A DNA stretch of 64,000 nucleotides, from positions 7,425,001-7,489,000 of the forward strand of contig NZ_CP061800.1 in NCBI RefSeq assembly GCF_017377395.1, in the 5' to 3' direction. Under the pieces are notes generated by a model. It made no database searches. It had not been told where the DNA came from and saw nothing but the letters and a program-made list of their open reading frames with translations. Within the stretch, counting starts at the first letter, position 1, and every line of letters begins with the position of its first letter. Below are positions 1-10,403 of the stretch, one piece after another. Source of the stretch: Desulfonema magnum. Its GTDB lineage: Bacteria; Desulfobacterota; Desulfobacteria; Desulfobacterales; 4be13. A program made the position numbers and the translations under genes.

Positions 1-312
1 TTGTTTTTTTATTCCCATGACATTGCTTTCCACCATCTCTGATGTGAGCATTTGTCGCATTTCAGTTTTTCCGCTCGGATCTCCCACAAGCCCTGTCCCG
101 CCTCCGACAAGTGCCATAGGGCGATGCCCGTGTCTTTGCATATGTGCGAGCGACATAATAGGAACAAGGCTTCCGACGTGAAGACTGGAAGCAGTGGGGT
201 CAAAACCGATATAACATGTGATATTCTCTTTATTAAGAAACGCTTCTAATTCTTTCTCATGGGTTGTTTTTTCAATAAATCCTCGTTCATAAAGAACATC
301 AAGCACACTCAT
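1..312 (-). CDS. tyrS: Tyrosyl-tRNA synthetase, N-terminal part (truncated by window edge)
   Basis: Charges tRNA-Tyr with tyrosine in the cytoplasm. Only the first 104 codons lie in the window; the frame is open to base 1. The visible protein starts MSVLDVLYERGF and contains the class I signature region FDPTASSLHVGSLVP (HIGH-like HVGS) followed by GGGTGLVGDPSGK, typical of TyrS near residues 35-85. The ATG at 312 is preceded by AAGGAGGAG at good spacing, which fixes the start. It follows rny on the same strand with a gap of about 100 bases that holds a hairpin. Known family, secure identification; the rest of the gene is off the edge. Confidence 0.93.
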   Translation of the reverse strand, partial: MSVLDVLYERGFIEKTTHEKELEAFLNKENITCYIGFDPTASSLHVGSLVPIMSLAHMQRHGHRPMALVGGGTGLVGDPSGKTEMRQMLTSEMVESNVMGIKKQ

Positions 313-373
313 TAGTCTAAACTCCTCCTTTTATCTGTAAAAGAGGCCGGGATATCCAAAAATTCTTCTTTTT

Positions 374-407
374 TTGTTCCCAAAGTCCGGACCGAACCCG
401 GGAACAA
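374..407. other. Hairpin between rny and tyrS
   Basis: Arms TTGTTCCC (374-381) and GGGAACAA (400-407) flank a GC-rich loop. On the plus strand the hairpin is followed by T7 and looks like an intrinsic terminator. In the direction of rny-tyrS transcription it is followed by A residues instead. It may be an RNA processing or stability element; function is not shown. Confidence 0.4.
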
Positions 408-414
408 AATTTTT

Positions 415-1977
415 TTACTTATTTGCATATTCCACGGCTCTTGTCTCACGAATAACCATCACTTTGATCTGTCCCGGAAAGGTTAATGACTCTTCTATCT
501 TTTTCACGATATCTTTACTGAGCAAAATCGCTTCTTCATCTGAAACCATCCCGCTCTCAACAATAACCCTGATTTCCCTTCCGGCCTGAATTGCATAAGA
601 GTTAGCAACGCCTCTGAATGAATTCGATATATTTTCAAGTTCTTCCAATCGCTTAATATAATTTTCAAGCAGTTCCCTTCGCGCACCTGGCCTTGCTCCT
701 GAAAGGCCATCTGCTGCCTGAACCAGAAAAGCGTAAACACTTGAAGGCGGGACATCTTCGTGGTGAGCTGCGACAGCGTGAACCACTTTTGGGGACTCAC
801 CGAATTTTTTGGCAAGCTTGGAGCCGATCAGCGCATGAGGTCCTTCAACTTCATGATCTATGGCTTTGCCAATGTCATGTAATAATCCCATGCGTCTCGC
901 CATCTTCTGATTAAGTCCTAATTCAGCCGCCATGACACCTGTAAGAAATCCGACTTCGACCGAATGCTGCAAGACATTTTGGGCATAGCTTGTTCGAAAT
1001 TTAAGTCTGCCAATATACTTAATTAATTCATGATGAATACCATGCACCCCTAATTCAAATGCGGCCTGTTCTCCGGCTTCTTTTATAACAGCATCAACTT
1101 CATGTCCGACCTTTTTAACAATATCCTCGATACGCGCGGGATGGATTCTGCCGTCTGAAATCAGGCGCATCAGCGATATACGCGCCACTTCCCGTCTCAC
1201 CGGATTAAATCCTGACAAAATAACGGCTTCCGGAGTGTCATCTATAATAAGGTCAATACCTGTGGCTGCCTCAAGGGAACGAATATTACGCCCTTCTCTG
1301 CCGATAATGCGCCCCTTCATCTCATCACTCGGAAGCTGGACCACAGAAACAGTACGTTCCGCGACAAAATCACCGGCATATCTTTGGATCGCCGTGGCAA
1401 TGATATTTTTAGCTTTTTTGTCTGCCTCTTCTTTTGCCTCATTTTCTATTCTTTTGATCAGCTTGGCCCCCTCATATCGCGCTTCGTTCTCCATGGCCCG
1501 AATCAGGAGTTCTTTTGCCTGTTCAGCGGTAAGGCCGCAAATTTTTTCAAGTTGCTTTTTCTGCTCTTCAACAAGCTCGTTATATTTCAGTCTGTCATGC
1601 TCAATTTCCTCTTCCTTCTTCAGCATTTTTTTTTCTTTGCGAGATACCTCACGCTCTCTTCGTTCGAACTGTTCATTTTTCCGGTCAATATTCTCTTCTT
1701 TCTGTATCAACCATTTTTCCTTTTTTTTTAATTCAGCCCGGGTATCTCTTGTTTCAGCGTCAAACTCACTCTTCATCTTAAAGTGTCTGTCTTTGGCTTC
1801 AAGTTTCGCTTCTTTTAAAAGGGTTTCGGCCCGGCGTTTGGCATCTTCTATTAATCGTAATCCCTCACTTTCAGCATCTTTGAGTTTCTGAGATACAATT
1901 TTACCTTTGGCCCAATAGGCAAAAGCAAAGCCTGCCACTATGCCGATCATGCCTATTAATACACTATATTCATTCAT
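415..1977 (-). CDS. rny: Ribonuclease Y
   Basis: Membrane-anchored endoribonuclease that starts mRNA decay. The protein of 520 residues has the full family layout: an N-terminal membrane helix (about residues 4-22), a long charged coiled coil (to about 200), a KH domain with [12 protein letters not shown], and an HD domain with HSVEVGF and LLHDIGK. Family length is about 520. An upstream in-frame ATG at 2019 exists, but the ATG at 1977 has AAGGAGA at correct spacing and gives the expected N-terminus ([12 protein letters not shown]), so 1977 is chosen. It lies downstream of 6S RNA and zapA and upstream of tyrS, a linkage consistent with Desulfobacterota (from general knowledge). Confidence 0.95.
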   Translation of the reverse strand: MNEYSVLIGMIGIVAGFAFAYWAKGKIVSQKLKDAESEGLRLIEDAKRRAETLLKEAKLEAKDRHFKMKSEFDAETRDTRAELKKKEKWLIQKEENIDRKNEQFERREREVSRKEKKMLKKEEEIEHDRLKYNELVEEQKKQLEKICGLTAEQAKELLIRAMENEARYEGAKLIKRIENEAKEEADKKAKNIIATAIQRYAGDFVAERTVSVVQLPSDEMKGRIIGREGRNIRSLEAATGIDLIIDDTPEAVILSGFNPVRREVARISLMRLISDGRIHPARIEDIVKKVGHEVDAVIKEAGEQAAFELGVHGIHHELIKYIGRLKFRTSYAQNVLQHSVEVGFLTGVMAAELGLNQKMARRMGLLHDIGKAIDHEVEGPHALIGSKLAKKFGESPKVVHAVAAHHEDVPPSSVYAFLVQAADGLSGARPGARRELLENYIKRLEELENISNSFRGVANSYAIQAGREIRVIVESGMVSDEEAILLSKDIVKKIEESLTFPGQIKVMVIRETRAVEYANK

Positions 1978-2928
1978 TATTTTTCTCCTTGACAAACTCA
2001 ATTGATCCATATTCTTCATATTGTCGTCATATCTTAAAATATCAGATTATATAGTTCCCAAACGATTCATTCCATAAAGCAGAGAAAAAAGTCAATGGGG
2101 TGAGAAGAGTATTCAAAGACAGAAATATCCTACTTTGTCGCCCCCTAAAAATTTTCTTCAAAACAAAATTGAAAAGCGCAAAAAACCGTCATAACCAGAT
2201 GCATTCATTCGAAAAAAACAAAAATCAGCAGATGCCTTTCCGAACAAATGATTGATTTTGATTTTTGAAAAAAAATTAATAAACTATAATGATTGATTTT
2301 TTGTTTGTCATGCCACCCAAATTGCCTTGTTTGCACCAGTTGCTTTCTTTTGATTTACCGTGAAAATACATTTTAAAAAGCCGGGTTTTTTATCTGAGAA
2401 TATTTTCATAACCGGAGGGGGGGCGAAAAACGCGGCTTTTTTATGAGCGTTTACTTTGGCAAATTTTCTGACGTAACACTGTTTATTTTTATCAATTTTC
2501 GATGGTATCGTAAAAAATAAGACACAAGCTGTTTCAGCCTGATCATAACTAACTTATTTTACAAATAATAATCTCAAAAATCTGATTTTTCACAAAACCA
2601 TCATTTTTATATTACAGCAAAACCTTTGCCACAATAAGTTTGAATTTTATCAATATATTAGCGTCTTCATAACTGAATTCACAAATATGGCAACACATAT
2701 AGAAAAACCTTATGAGGTGAATTTGGGGTGAGACTTTCAGAAGAGCAAAACAATAAAAGGTATGTTATTTACTGAACTCGTGAGTCATAAATTCTCCGGG
2801 ATTTCCGCGGTCGTTCTGATAACCGTCTGAAATCAATCCTCCTGAATTTTGTGAATACCTTTAAAATATCATTGTTTTCAGTTGGTTATAAAAAATTATA
2901 ACTGACGAGTTACTGAAATTATAATTCT
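1978..2928. other. Gene-free stretch between rny and 6S RNA
   Basis: About 950 bases of AT-rich DNA with no convincing reading frame on either strand. It contains one copy of the long AAGCCGGG hairpin repeat (2361-2453) and a loose inverted pair AAAGGTAT/ATACCTTT near 2757 and 2862. A promoter for rny is expected here but no clear -35/-10 pair could be singled out. Confidence 0.6.
2361..2453. repeat. Long AAGCCGGG hairpin repeat, copy 1
   Basis: Degenerate copy of a roughly 95-bp element that recurs at 50014-50108 and 54485-54574. All start with GTGAAAATACATTTT, then AAAAGCCGGGTTTTTT, a middle containing GAAAATATTTT, and close with CGAAAAACCCGGCTTTTT-CATGA. The two GC cores are inverted and can form a stem. 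This copy has a decayed second core (cgcggc for cccggc). All three copies are intergenic. Confidence 0.75.
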
Positions 2929-2929
2929 A

Positions 2930-3117
2930 AAAAATGACCCCCGCCACAGTGCCGTGTTGGTAGGCCTTTGAACCATGTATTCATGGTGGACACCCTGTAA
3001 TTTTTTTAGGCTTTTTCTGTTCCGACAGAAACCTGCACACCAAAATCAGAGAGGGTTTCCTTTTATATAGTGTTGGCACAAAGAACATCTCCCAATCACG
3101 AACACGACAGGGGTCAC
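2930..3117 (-). ncRNA. ssrS: 6S RNA
   Basis: Regulator that binds sigma-70 RNA polymerase holoenzyme. Read on the minus strand, about 188 nt fold into one long rod. The closing stem pairs TGACCCC (5' end, 3116-3110) with GGGGTCA (2941-2935), extended by TGTCGTGTT with AACACGGCA. A large open central region follows, then a terminal hairpin TTTCTGT-CGGA-ACAGAAA (about 3012-3032). The 3' side holds a small ACCATG/CATGGT hairpin then TTCAAAGGCC, arranged as in E. coli 6S. T6 follows the closing stem. Size, fold and position directly downstream of zapA match known ssrS synteny. Ends are approximate; a covariance-model search was not possible. Confidence 0.78.
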
Positions 3118-3341
3118 ACTCAATTCCGTCAATCTTATGCGTGTTTAAAGAAGTGATCCGACAGTTCAATTTTTCTTCAACGCAGAATGCCATGTATCCG
3201 GATGTGGCACTCCTGATAAAGCCATAGCCCGCAACCAGTATCCAATATCTAAAAATCGCTATCCAGTATTCAGCACCACTCAGCATTTTAACCTTATCAT
3301 CATTGTTAAAGCCACACGTCATTTTGCCAGCATCACCTACA

Positions 3342-3635
3342 TTAATACAAACATGTATCTACCAAACGTATCAGATTGTCGGATCGTTCGGATATATCTT
3401 GTAACAGCTCTGAATATTTTTTTTTCAGTTTATAGTTTTCACCGGCAATATTCAATGCAGCTAAAATCAAAATCGTTTGTTTTGTTATTATTGTTGATTT
3501 TCCTGATAATTGAATTTCAACCTTGGCTACTTCTTTTAACAGTAAATCAGCCACCTCTTTTGCTTTTGAGACTTCCGTTTCCGTTCCGAATGTGTATGAC
3601 TGACCTAAAATTTCTATTGTTATAAGCTGTTCCAA
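3342..3635 (-). CDS. zapA: Cell division protein ZapA
   Basis: Small protein that binds and bundles FtsZ at the division ring. The 97 residues start MEQLITIEILGQSYTF and contain the ZapA pattern of an N-terminal beta-rich FtsZ-binding part, then a helix with ILAALNIAGENYKLKKKY and a C-terminal coiled coil. The only usable start before the upstream in-frame stop is TTG at 3635, with a weak AAAAGG upstream. It follows the ZapB-like gene by 45 bases and precedes 6S RNA, the classic zapA-ssrS arrangement. Confidence 0.88.
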   Translation of the reverse strand: MEQLITIEILGQSYTFGTETEVSKAKEVADLLLKEVAKVEIQLSGKSTIITKQTILILAALNIAGENYKLKKKYSELLQDISERSDNLIRLVDTCLY

Positions 3636-3680
3636 TGGTCTGTGGATTTTACCTTTTACGCCGCCATCCGCTTGTTTTTG

Positions 3681-3923
3681 TTAAGATACTTCGGTAATGT
3701 CCTTCAATCTGACCAACAAGTTGTCAATTTTTGACCGGATGAAAGCCTTTTCTTCGGCATGACCTTTTTCCACATCAGCCTTCTCTTGAAGTTCATGCTC
3801 TAGCCGATTAATTTTATTTATAAGCTGTGCATTGTCCGCTTTAAGGGACTGACACAGCTCGATTAATTTTTCAACCTTTTGTTCAATTTCTTCAAATTGT
3901 CGCAGTATTTCCTCATTTTCCAA
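3681..3923 (-). CDS. zapB: ZapB-like coiled-coil cell division protein
   Basis: An 80-residue, highly charged protein predicted to be one continuous coiled coil (heptad-like spacing of I/L through residues 5-75). Small coiled-coil proteins encoded just upstream of zapA in deltaproteobacteria are usually assigned to the ZapB/DUF904 group, which links ZapA to the chromosome terminus region. Start TTG at 3923 is supported by GAGGTGA at 6-base spacing. The name rests on position and coiled-coil nature, not on strong residue motifs. Confidence 0.7.
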   Translation of the reverse strand: MENEEILRQFEEIEQKVEKLIELCQSLKADNAQLINKINRLEHELQEKADVEKGHAEEKAFIRSKIDNLLVRLKDITEVS

Positions 3924-3971
3924 TCTTTCACCTCATATTGTTTATATAATAATCTTTCCTATAAATGAAAG

Positions 3972-4730
3972 TCAAGACATTTTAATTTGCCTGTCGTTTA
4001 TAATGGTTTCAACCGTCATCAGATCATGAGGTGTGTTGACCCCGACAACTTCATTGGCATCAGTGCCAATCAGTACCCCGATAACTTTTTCTGCTTTATA
4101 GGCTATTTCGATAATATCCGTAAGATAAAACTCACCCTGGGCATTATCCGGCTTAACTTGTTGCAATGCATTTATTAAAATCTCCTTTTTTACGCAGTAA
4201 ATACCCGTATTAATCGTTTTTATCTTTTTTTGTTCATCTGTTGCATCTGCTTCTTCAACAATTCCGACAAGATTCATTTTTTTATCAGTAAGAATCCTGC
4301 CATAGCCTTTGGGATTATCCACCTGAACCGCCAGAAGAGATACATCACGCTTTTTTTCTGTATGATCATCTATAAACTGCATAAGCGTATCAGAACGAAT
4401 TAACGGCACATCTCCGCATAAAATAATGACATCTTCGATGTGTTCAGGTATGGCAGATATCGCGCACAGAACAGCATGGCCTGTGCCAAGCTGCTTTTCC
4501 TGCAACGCAAAAATAACATCATTATTTTTTTCTGAGACGACCTCCCGCACCTTCTCAGCCTGGTTTCCGATTACCAAAATGATATCATTGGTAATCATCT
4601 TTGCTGTTTCAACAACATACAAAACCATAGGTTTGCCAAGGATTTCATGCAAAACTTTGGCCTTGTCTGACTTCATACGTGTTCCCATACCCGCGGCAAG
4701 TATGATGACCGCAACCTTTTTTTCCTGCAT
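3972..4730 (-). CDS. GlmU-type sugar nucleotidyltransferase, uridylyltransferase domain only
   Basis: 252 residues matching only the N-terminal half of GlmU, which makes UDP-GlcNAc from GlcNAc-1-P and UTP. The signature LAAGMGTRMKS with KVLHEILGKPM (residues 11-35), the QLGTGHAV substrate motif, CGDVPLI metal-binding region, GYGRI, NTGIY and the closing VGVNTPHDL are all present. The left-handed beta-helix acetyltransferase half (about 200 residues) is missing: the frame stops cleanly at 3972 with no helix repeats after it. ATG at 4730 has AAGGAAAA before it. It could be a stand-alone uridylyltransferase or act on another sugar phosphate. Identity as a GlmU-like transferase is secure; exact substrate is not. 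Confidence 0.85.
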   Translation of the reverse strand: MQEKKVAVIILAAGMGTRMKSDKAKVLHEILGKPMVLYVVETAKMITNDIILVIGNQAEKVREVVSEKNNDVIFALQEKQLGTGHAVLCAISAIPEHIEDVIILCGDVPLIRSDTLMQFIDDHTEKKRDVSLLAVQVDNPKGYGRILTDKKMNLVGIVEEADATDEQKKIKTINTGIYCVKKEILINALQQVKPDNAQGEFYLTDIIEIAYKAEKVIGVLIGTDANEVVGVNTPHDLMTVETIINDRQIKMS

Positions 4731-4745
4731 TTTATTTTCCTTTCC

Positions 4746-4874
4746 GTTGATAATTGATAATTGATAAATCGCAAATCACAAATCGCAGGTCGCAAATCGC
4801 AAATCACAAATCACAAATCACAAATCACAAATCGCAAATCGCAAATCACAAATCACAAACACCTAACACCTAAC
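4746..4874. repeat. Heptamer-like array (AATCACA / AATCGCA)
   Basis: Tandem units of 7 bases, mostly AATCACA and AATCGCA, running into CCTAACA units (4860-4874). It belongs to the same class of short tandem arrays as those at 25231, 26581, 32040 and 60744. It separates the nucleotidyltransferase gene from the ATP synthase terminator. Confidence 0.85.
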
Positions 4875-4884
4875 ACGCTTTCAT

Positions 4885-4926
4885 ATAAAAAAGGGCAAAC
4901 CCCATTTTTCCGAGTCTGCCCTTTAA
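4885..4926 (-). terminator. Intrinsic terminator of the ATP synthase operon
   Basis: On the minus strand AAAGGGCA (4924-4917) pairs with TGCCCTTT (4897-4890), and the stem is followed by T6. It lies about 50 bases after the atpC stop and is the only strong terminator at the end of the operon. Confidence 0.8.
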
Positions 4927-4973
4927 TAAATAATATTCCCTTAATATTCAGAGTAATTGTCAAATACTTACTG

Positions 4974-5384
4974 TCATCTTGTTTCGCCCACCCTCATTCT
5001 GTGCATGGCTCTTTCCAAAGCCGCTCTGGCTCTTGTGAAATCTATTTCTTCTTTTTTCTGGTCATCCAGACGTTTTTGCGCACGCTCCAGAGCAGCCTTT
5101 GCGCGTTCCAAGTCTATATCGCGTCTTCTCTCGGCCGACTCTGCCAGGATGGTAACTTTATCAGGAAGTGCTTCTGCAAACCCTCCGCTGACAAATATGC
5201 TCCTTTCCTTTCCATCCGCATCTGTATAGCGGACAGCACCCAGTTTAAGCGTAGTCAGGAAAGGGGTATGGCCGACAAGCACACCAAATTCACCCAGGGA
5301 ACCCGGAGCCATTACAATCTGAGCGTCCTCGCTGACAACAGATTTTTCAGGGGTGACAATTTCCAATCGTATATTTCCAGCCAT
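4974..5384 (-). CDS. atpC: ATP synthase F1 epsilon subunit
   Basis: Central-stalk subunit that couples rotation and inhibits ATP hydrolysis. The 136 residues show the usual N-terminal beta-sandwich (IRLEIVTPEKSVVSEDAQIV, PGSLGEFGVLVGHTPFLTTL) and a C-terminal helical hairpin rich in R/E/A (about residues 85-130). Last gene of the operon; ATG at 5384 follows a purine-rich GGGGGAAAA ribosome site. The stop is about 50 bases before the terminator hairpin. Confidence 0.95.
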   Translation of the reverse strand: MAGNIRLEIVTPEKSVVSEDAQIVMAPGSLGEFGVLVGHTPFLTTLKLGAVRYTDADGKERSIFVSGGFAEALPDKVTILAESAERRRDIDLERAKAALERAQKRLDDQKKEEIDFTRARAALERAMHRMRVGETR

Positions 5385-5404
5385 TTTTTCCCCCCTATAA
5401 TGGT

Positions 5405-6904
<1,500 letters not shown>

Positions 6905-6905
6905 A

Positions 6906-7799
6906 TTATCCTTTCAATGCCTCCGCACCACCGACGATATCCATCAGATCCGCAGTAATAGCTGCCTGTCGGGCTTTGTTATATGCCAGAGTGAGATTCT
7001 CAATCATATCATTACACGCCTTGGTTGCATTATCCATGGCAGCCATGCGTGCGGCATGTTCGCTGGTAGATGTCTCCAGCAAACCGCTGTATATTTGAAC
7101 ATAAACATTTTTCGGAAGCATATCCCCCAGCAATTCACCAGGCGACGGCTCACAAATATGCTCCGCCAGGAACACACCCTCTTCTGCTTCCTCTTCTTCT
7201 TCAGCCAATTCCATAGGCGGTATCGGAAGCAGCTGCTTCAGGACAGGTGACTGCCTTGCCATGCTGATAAACTCCGAATAAATGATATAAACCTCGTCAT
7301 AAATTCCGTCAAGAAAATCGTCAATCAGCTTCTGTCCCGCATTTGAAGCAACACTGAACTCAAAATTGCTTCCCACGACATTTAAATGCTCGCTTGCAAT
7401 GAACTGTTTGTTATTGCGGCACCAGTCACGCCCCTTCTTACCGAAATTCGTAAATGAAACCTCCGCATCCTGTCCGGCCCTCTCTTTCAAAAACAATTCC
7501 GCCTTTGAAATCAGATTCGCATTAAAACCGCCGCACAGGCCCCTGTCGGAAGTACACAAAATGACATTTATCTTTTTTACGTCCTCACGTGGTATCAGCA
7601 AAGGGCTTGTCTCCTCGCCCGCCTTTTCCGCAAGACTCCCCAGCACATCAGCAAACTTTCCCGCATAAGGGCGAAACCCGTCCATCCTCGTCTGAGCCCC
7701 CCGCAGCCTCGAAGCCGCCACCATGTTCATGGCCTTGGTGATCTGCTTAGTCTTCTTTACCGCACCGATCTTCGTTTGGACATCTTTTAACGTTGCCAT
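6906..7799 (-). CDS. atpG: ATP synthase F1 gamma subunit
   Basis: Rotating central shaft of F1. 297 residues, beginning MATLKDVQTKIGAVKKTKQITKAMNMVAASR (long helix) and ending with the conserved MIENLTLAYNKARQAAIT helix, with CTSDRGLCGGFN in the middle. An acidic insertion near residue 200 (EEEEEAEEG) lies in a region that is variable in the family. ATG at 7799 has GAGGT upstream. Confidence 0.96.
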   Translation of the reverse strand: MATLKDVQTKIGAVKKTKQITKAMNMVAASRLRGAQTRMDGFRPYAGKFADVLGSLAEKAGEETSPLLIPREDVKKINVILCTSDRGLCGGFNANLISKAELFLKERAGQDAEVSFTNFGKKGRDWCRNNKQFIASEHLNVVGSNFEFSVASNAGQKLIDDFLDGIYDEVYIIYSEFISMARQSPVLKQLLPIPPMELAEEEEEAEEGVFLAEHICEPSPGELLGDMLPKNVYVQIYSGLLETSTSEHAARMAAMDNATKACNDMIENLTLAYNKARQAAITADLMDIVGGAEALKG

Positions 7800-7800
7800 A

Positions 7801-7870
7801 CGACCTCATAATAATTGAAAATTGAAAATTGAGAACTGAAAAATTCTCACTTCCCACTTCCCACTTCTCA
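7801..7870. repeat. Short tandem repeat between atpA and atpG
   Basis: Units resembling AATTGAA and CACTTCC fill the 73-base gap upstream of atpG. No separate function seen. Confidence 0.7.
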
Positions 7871-7872
7871 CT

Positions 7873-9414
7873 TTATAACGTGTCCTTAAATTCCTCGCCA
7901 TATTCGCCCAGAGCTTTTGTCATCAGCTTGTCCAGATCATCAGTAATCTCCTGCTTGTCCGCAAGATCTGTGAAAATCTGAGGATATCTGTCTTCTATGA
8001 ACGAATAAAGACCGGCCTCATATTTTGCCAGCGCATCCAAAGAAAGCTCGTCAAGAAACCCCCTCGTGCCCGCATACAGTATTGACACCTGCTTTTCCAA
8101 AGATAATGGCTGATACTGAGGCTGTTTCAGAATCTCAACAAGTCTGGCCCCCCGGGTCAGCTGTTTCTGAGTTGCAGCATCCAGATCACTTCCGAAAGCC
8201 GCAAACGCCTCAAGCTCACGATACTGAGCCAGATCAAGCCGCAGGGTTCCTGCCACCTGTTTCATGGCTTTCACCTGGGCAGAGCCGCCCACACGTGACA
8301 CGGAAAGTCCCACATTAATCGAAGGTCTCACACCTGCGAAAAACAGACTCGGTTCCAGATAAATCTGTCCGTCAGTAATGGAAATAACATTCGTCGGAAT
8401 ATATGCGGACACATCACCGGCCTGAGTTTCAATAATAGGCAACGCCGTCAGGGACCCGGCACCCGCCTTATACATAGGACTCAGATCAGGAGCATTGTCA
8501 GCCAGCTTGGCAGACCTCTCCAGCAATCTGGAGTGATTATAGAAAATATCACCCGGATAAGCCTCACGTCCCGGAGGACGTCTCAGAAGCAGCGAAACCT
8601 GGCGATATGCGGCAGCCTGTTTTGAAAGATCATCATATATGATGAGCGCATGCTTGCCCCTGTCACGGAAATACTCGCCCATGGCGCATCCCGCATAAGG
8701 TGCGATATACTGCAACGTGGCCGGATCACTGGCGCAGGCCGAAACCACCGTGGTATATTCCATGGCACCGTATTTTTCAAGCACAGAAACCACCTGGGCA
8801 ACAGTTGATTTTTTCTGACCGCATGCCACATAAATACAATAAACATCTGTGTTTTTCTGAGCAAGAATTGCGTCAATGGCACATGCGGTCTTACCGATCT
8901 GGCGGTCACCGATAATCAGCTCACGCTGTCCCTTGCCCACCGGAGTCATGGCATCAATCGCCTTAAGCCCCGTGTAACAGGGTTCATGAACACTCTTTCT
9001 GGCAATAACACCCGGAGCGACCACTTCCACTCTGGAAAACTCTTTTGCATTAAGAGGCCCCTTGCCGTCTATCGGCTCACCCATGGCCGAAACCACACGC
9101 CCCAGAACAGCCTCTCCCACAGGAACCTGTGCAATACGTTTTGTCCGCTTGACAATATCGCCTTCTTTAATATGGATGTCCTCACCCATAATGGCAACAC
9201 CCACATTGTCTTCTTCAAGGTTCAGCACAAGACCCAGAATACCGCCCGGAAACTCAACCAGTTCCATGGCCATGGCTTTTTCAAGACCATATACTCTGGC
9301 GATACCGTCACCTACCGACAACACAACGCCGGTTTCACTCAGCTCGACTTTTTTGTCGTAATCTGTAATTTGTTCTTTAATGATCTGACTTATTTCTTCA
9401 GCTCTTAATTCCAT
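7873..9414 (-). CDS. atpA: ATP synthase F1 alpha subunit
   Basis: Non-catalytic nucleotide-binding subunit of F1. 513 residues from [16 protein letters not shown], with P-loop GDRQIGKTA (about residues 169-177), the ATP synthase signature [17 protein letters not shown] and the normal C-terminal domain. An in-frame ATG eight codons upstream (9438) is possible. The inner start at 9414 matches the family N-terminus and has AGGAATCAGGG before it. Confidence 0.96.
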   Translation of the reverse strand: MELRAEEISQIIKEQITDYDKKVELSETGVVLSVGDGIARVYGLEKAMAMELVEFPGGILGLVLNLEEDNVGVAIMGEDIHIKEGDIVKRTKRIAQVPVGEAVLGRVVSAMGEPIDGKGPLNAKEFSRVEVVAPGVIARKSVHEPCYTGLKAIDAMTPVGKGQRELIIGDRQIGKTACAIDAILAQKNTDVYCIYVACGQKKSTVAQVVSVLEKYGAMEYTTVVSACASDPATLQYIAPYAGCAMGEYFRDRGKHALIIYDDLSKQAAAYRQVSLLLRRPPGREAYPGDIFYNHSRLLERSAKLADNAPDLSPMYKAGAGSLTALPIIETQAGDVSAYIPTNVISITDGQIYLEPSLFFAGVRPSINVGLSVSRVGGSAQVKAMKQVAGTLRLDLAQYRELEAFAAFGSDLDAATQKQLTRGARLVEILKQPQYQPLSLEKQVSILYAGTRGFLDELSLDALAKYEAGLYSFIEDRYPQIFTDLADKQEITDDLDKLMTKALGEYGEEFKDTL

Positions 9415-9438
9415 TAAACCCTGATTCCTTTCTTGCAT

Positions 9439-9776
9439 GCAAAATATGCATACGGCAAAGTTCTCGACTTAACCAAGTTGGTCATAATACCAAACAAATA
9501 TGACATCATTGCCATCTTGTACACGAGCGTTTTCCCACAAATTCCTGCAGTATGATCTCGCCGCATTTTCACTGCCTGCCTCAGATCGCTTAATCAAAAT
9601 CAAAGTTTATCAGACACCTTCACCGTTTCACATTGCATATTTTGCGTGTTCGGAAATTCTCCAACAGCAGTACCACCATCTTCCGATCTTATCCGCAACA
9701 TCTTGAATTATTAAGCGAAATTAAAAACCTGCGAGCACAGGCTGTGATTTTAATCTGCGGGCAAACTTTTTACCGC
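9439..9776. other. Gap between atpH and atpA
   Basis: About 340 bases inside the operon without a convincing gene. Short frames exist on the plus strand but have no ribosome site or recognisable protein. A small CCTG-containing hairpin lies near 9729-9760. A gap this large between delta and alpha genes is unusual; an internal promoter for the F1 genes is possible but could not be pinpointed. Confidence 0.5.
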
Positions 9777-10322
9777 TTATTCACCCCTTTTTAAGGATTC
9801 TCTCATATTAATCAATTGTGTCTTAATGCTCCCATCCAAAACAAGGTCCCCTATCCTGGTAACAATTCCTCCGATAAGACCGGGATCCTGTCTGACATCC
9901 AAAACAATCTCCTTGCCAGTCTTTTTTGACAGGGCAATACTAATCTTTTCAACGGTTTCTTCTGAAAGCTCAGTGGCCGAAACCAGGCTGGCACGTGCCA
10001 CCCCTTTTAGCTCATCAGCCATTTTCTGATAAAAATCATTAATATTATTTAAGAATCCAATCCGCCCTTTGTCAAACAGCAAAAAGAGAAATGTCTTCAC
10101 GATCCTTGAGAGTTCCAGCCTCTCCACCAGTGCCTGCAGAACCTTTTTTCGGCCGGCAGCATCGTAAAGGGGGTTACAAATTGCCTGTTCAAGTTTTTTT
10201 TCTTTTGCAATCAGAATTGAAAAACCATCAAGCTCTTCTCTGTACGTTTCCGCCTGGCCGTCCGCCTTGCCAATCAGCAGAAGCGCCTTGGCATAACGCC
10301 TTGCTATAGCTAAATTTTTCAC
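9777..10322 (-). CDS. atpH: ATP synthase F1 delta subunit
   Basis: Joins F1 to the peripheral stalk. 181 residues starting MKNLAIARRYAKALLLIGK (the family RRYAxAL motif) and ending GSIKTQLINMRESLK, with GGIVTRIGDLVLDGS in the C-terminal part. Start codon is GTG at 10322, with AAAGGTGG seven bases upstream. A strong terminator-like hairpin lies between this gene and atpF. Confidence 0.94.
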   Translation of the reverse strand: MKNLAIARRYAKALLLIGKADGQAETYREELDGFSILIAKEKKLEQAICNPLYDAAGRKKVLQALVERLELSRIVKTFLFLLFDKGRIGFLNNINDFYQKMADELKGVARASLVSATELSEETVEKISIALSKKTGKEIVLDVRQDPGLIGGIVTRIGDLVLDGSIKTQLINMRESLKRGE

Positions 10323-10343
10323 TACGCTACCACCTTTCTACTT

Positions 10344-10401
10344 AAAAAAAACCTCAGCATCGTTCCCGGGTCGAAAGCACTGAGAACGAGACTGAGGTTT
10401 T
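10344..10401 (-). terminator. Terminator-like hairpin between atpF and atpH
   Basis: On the minus strand AAAACCTCAG (10401-10392) pairs perfectly with CTGAGGTTTT (10357-10348). A second inner stem is TCGTTC with GAACGA, and T8 (10351-10344) sits at the 3' side. It begins three bases after the atpF stop. This is the textbook form of an intrinsic terminator but lies inside the operon, so it may act as an attenuator that lowers F1 gene expression relative to the b subunits, or as an mRNA end protector. Confidence 0.75.
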
Positions 10402-10403
10402 CT

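Noticed and set aside
2981-3322. 113-codon minus-strand frame
   Set aside because: Overlaps the 6S RNA, lacks protein-like motifs and has no ribosome site.
9500-9706. 68-codon plus-strand frame in the atpH-atpA gap
   Set aside because: No ribosome site, no recognisable domain, opposite to operon direction.
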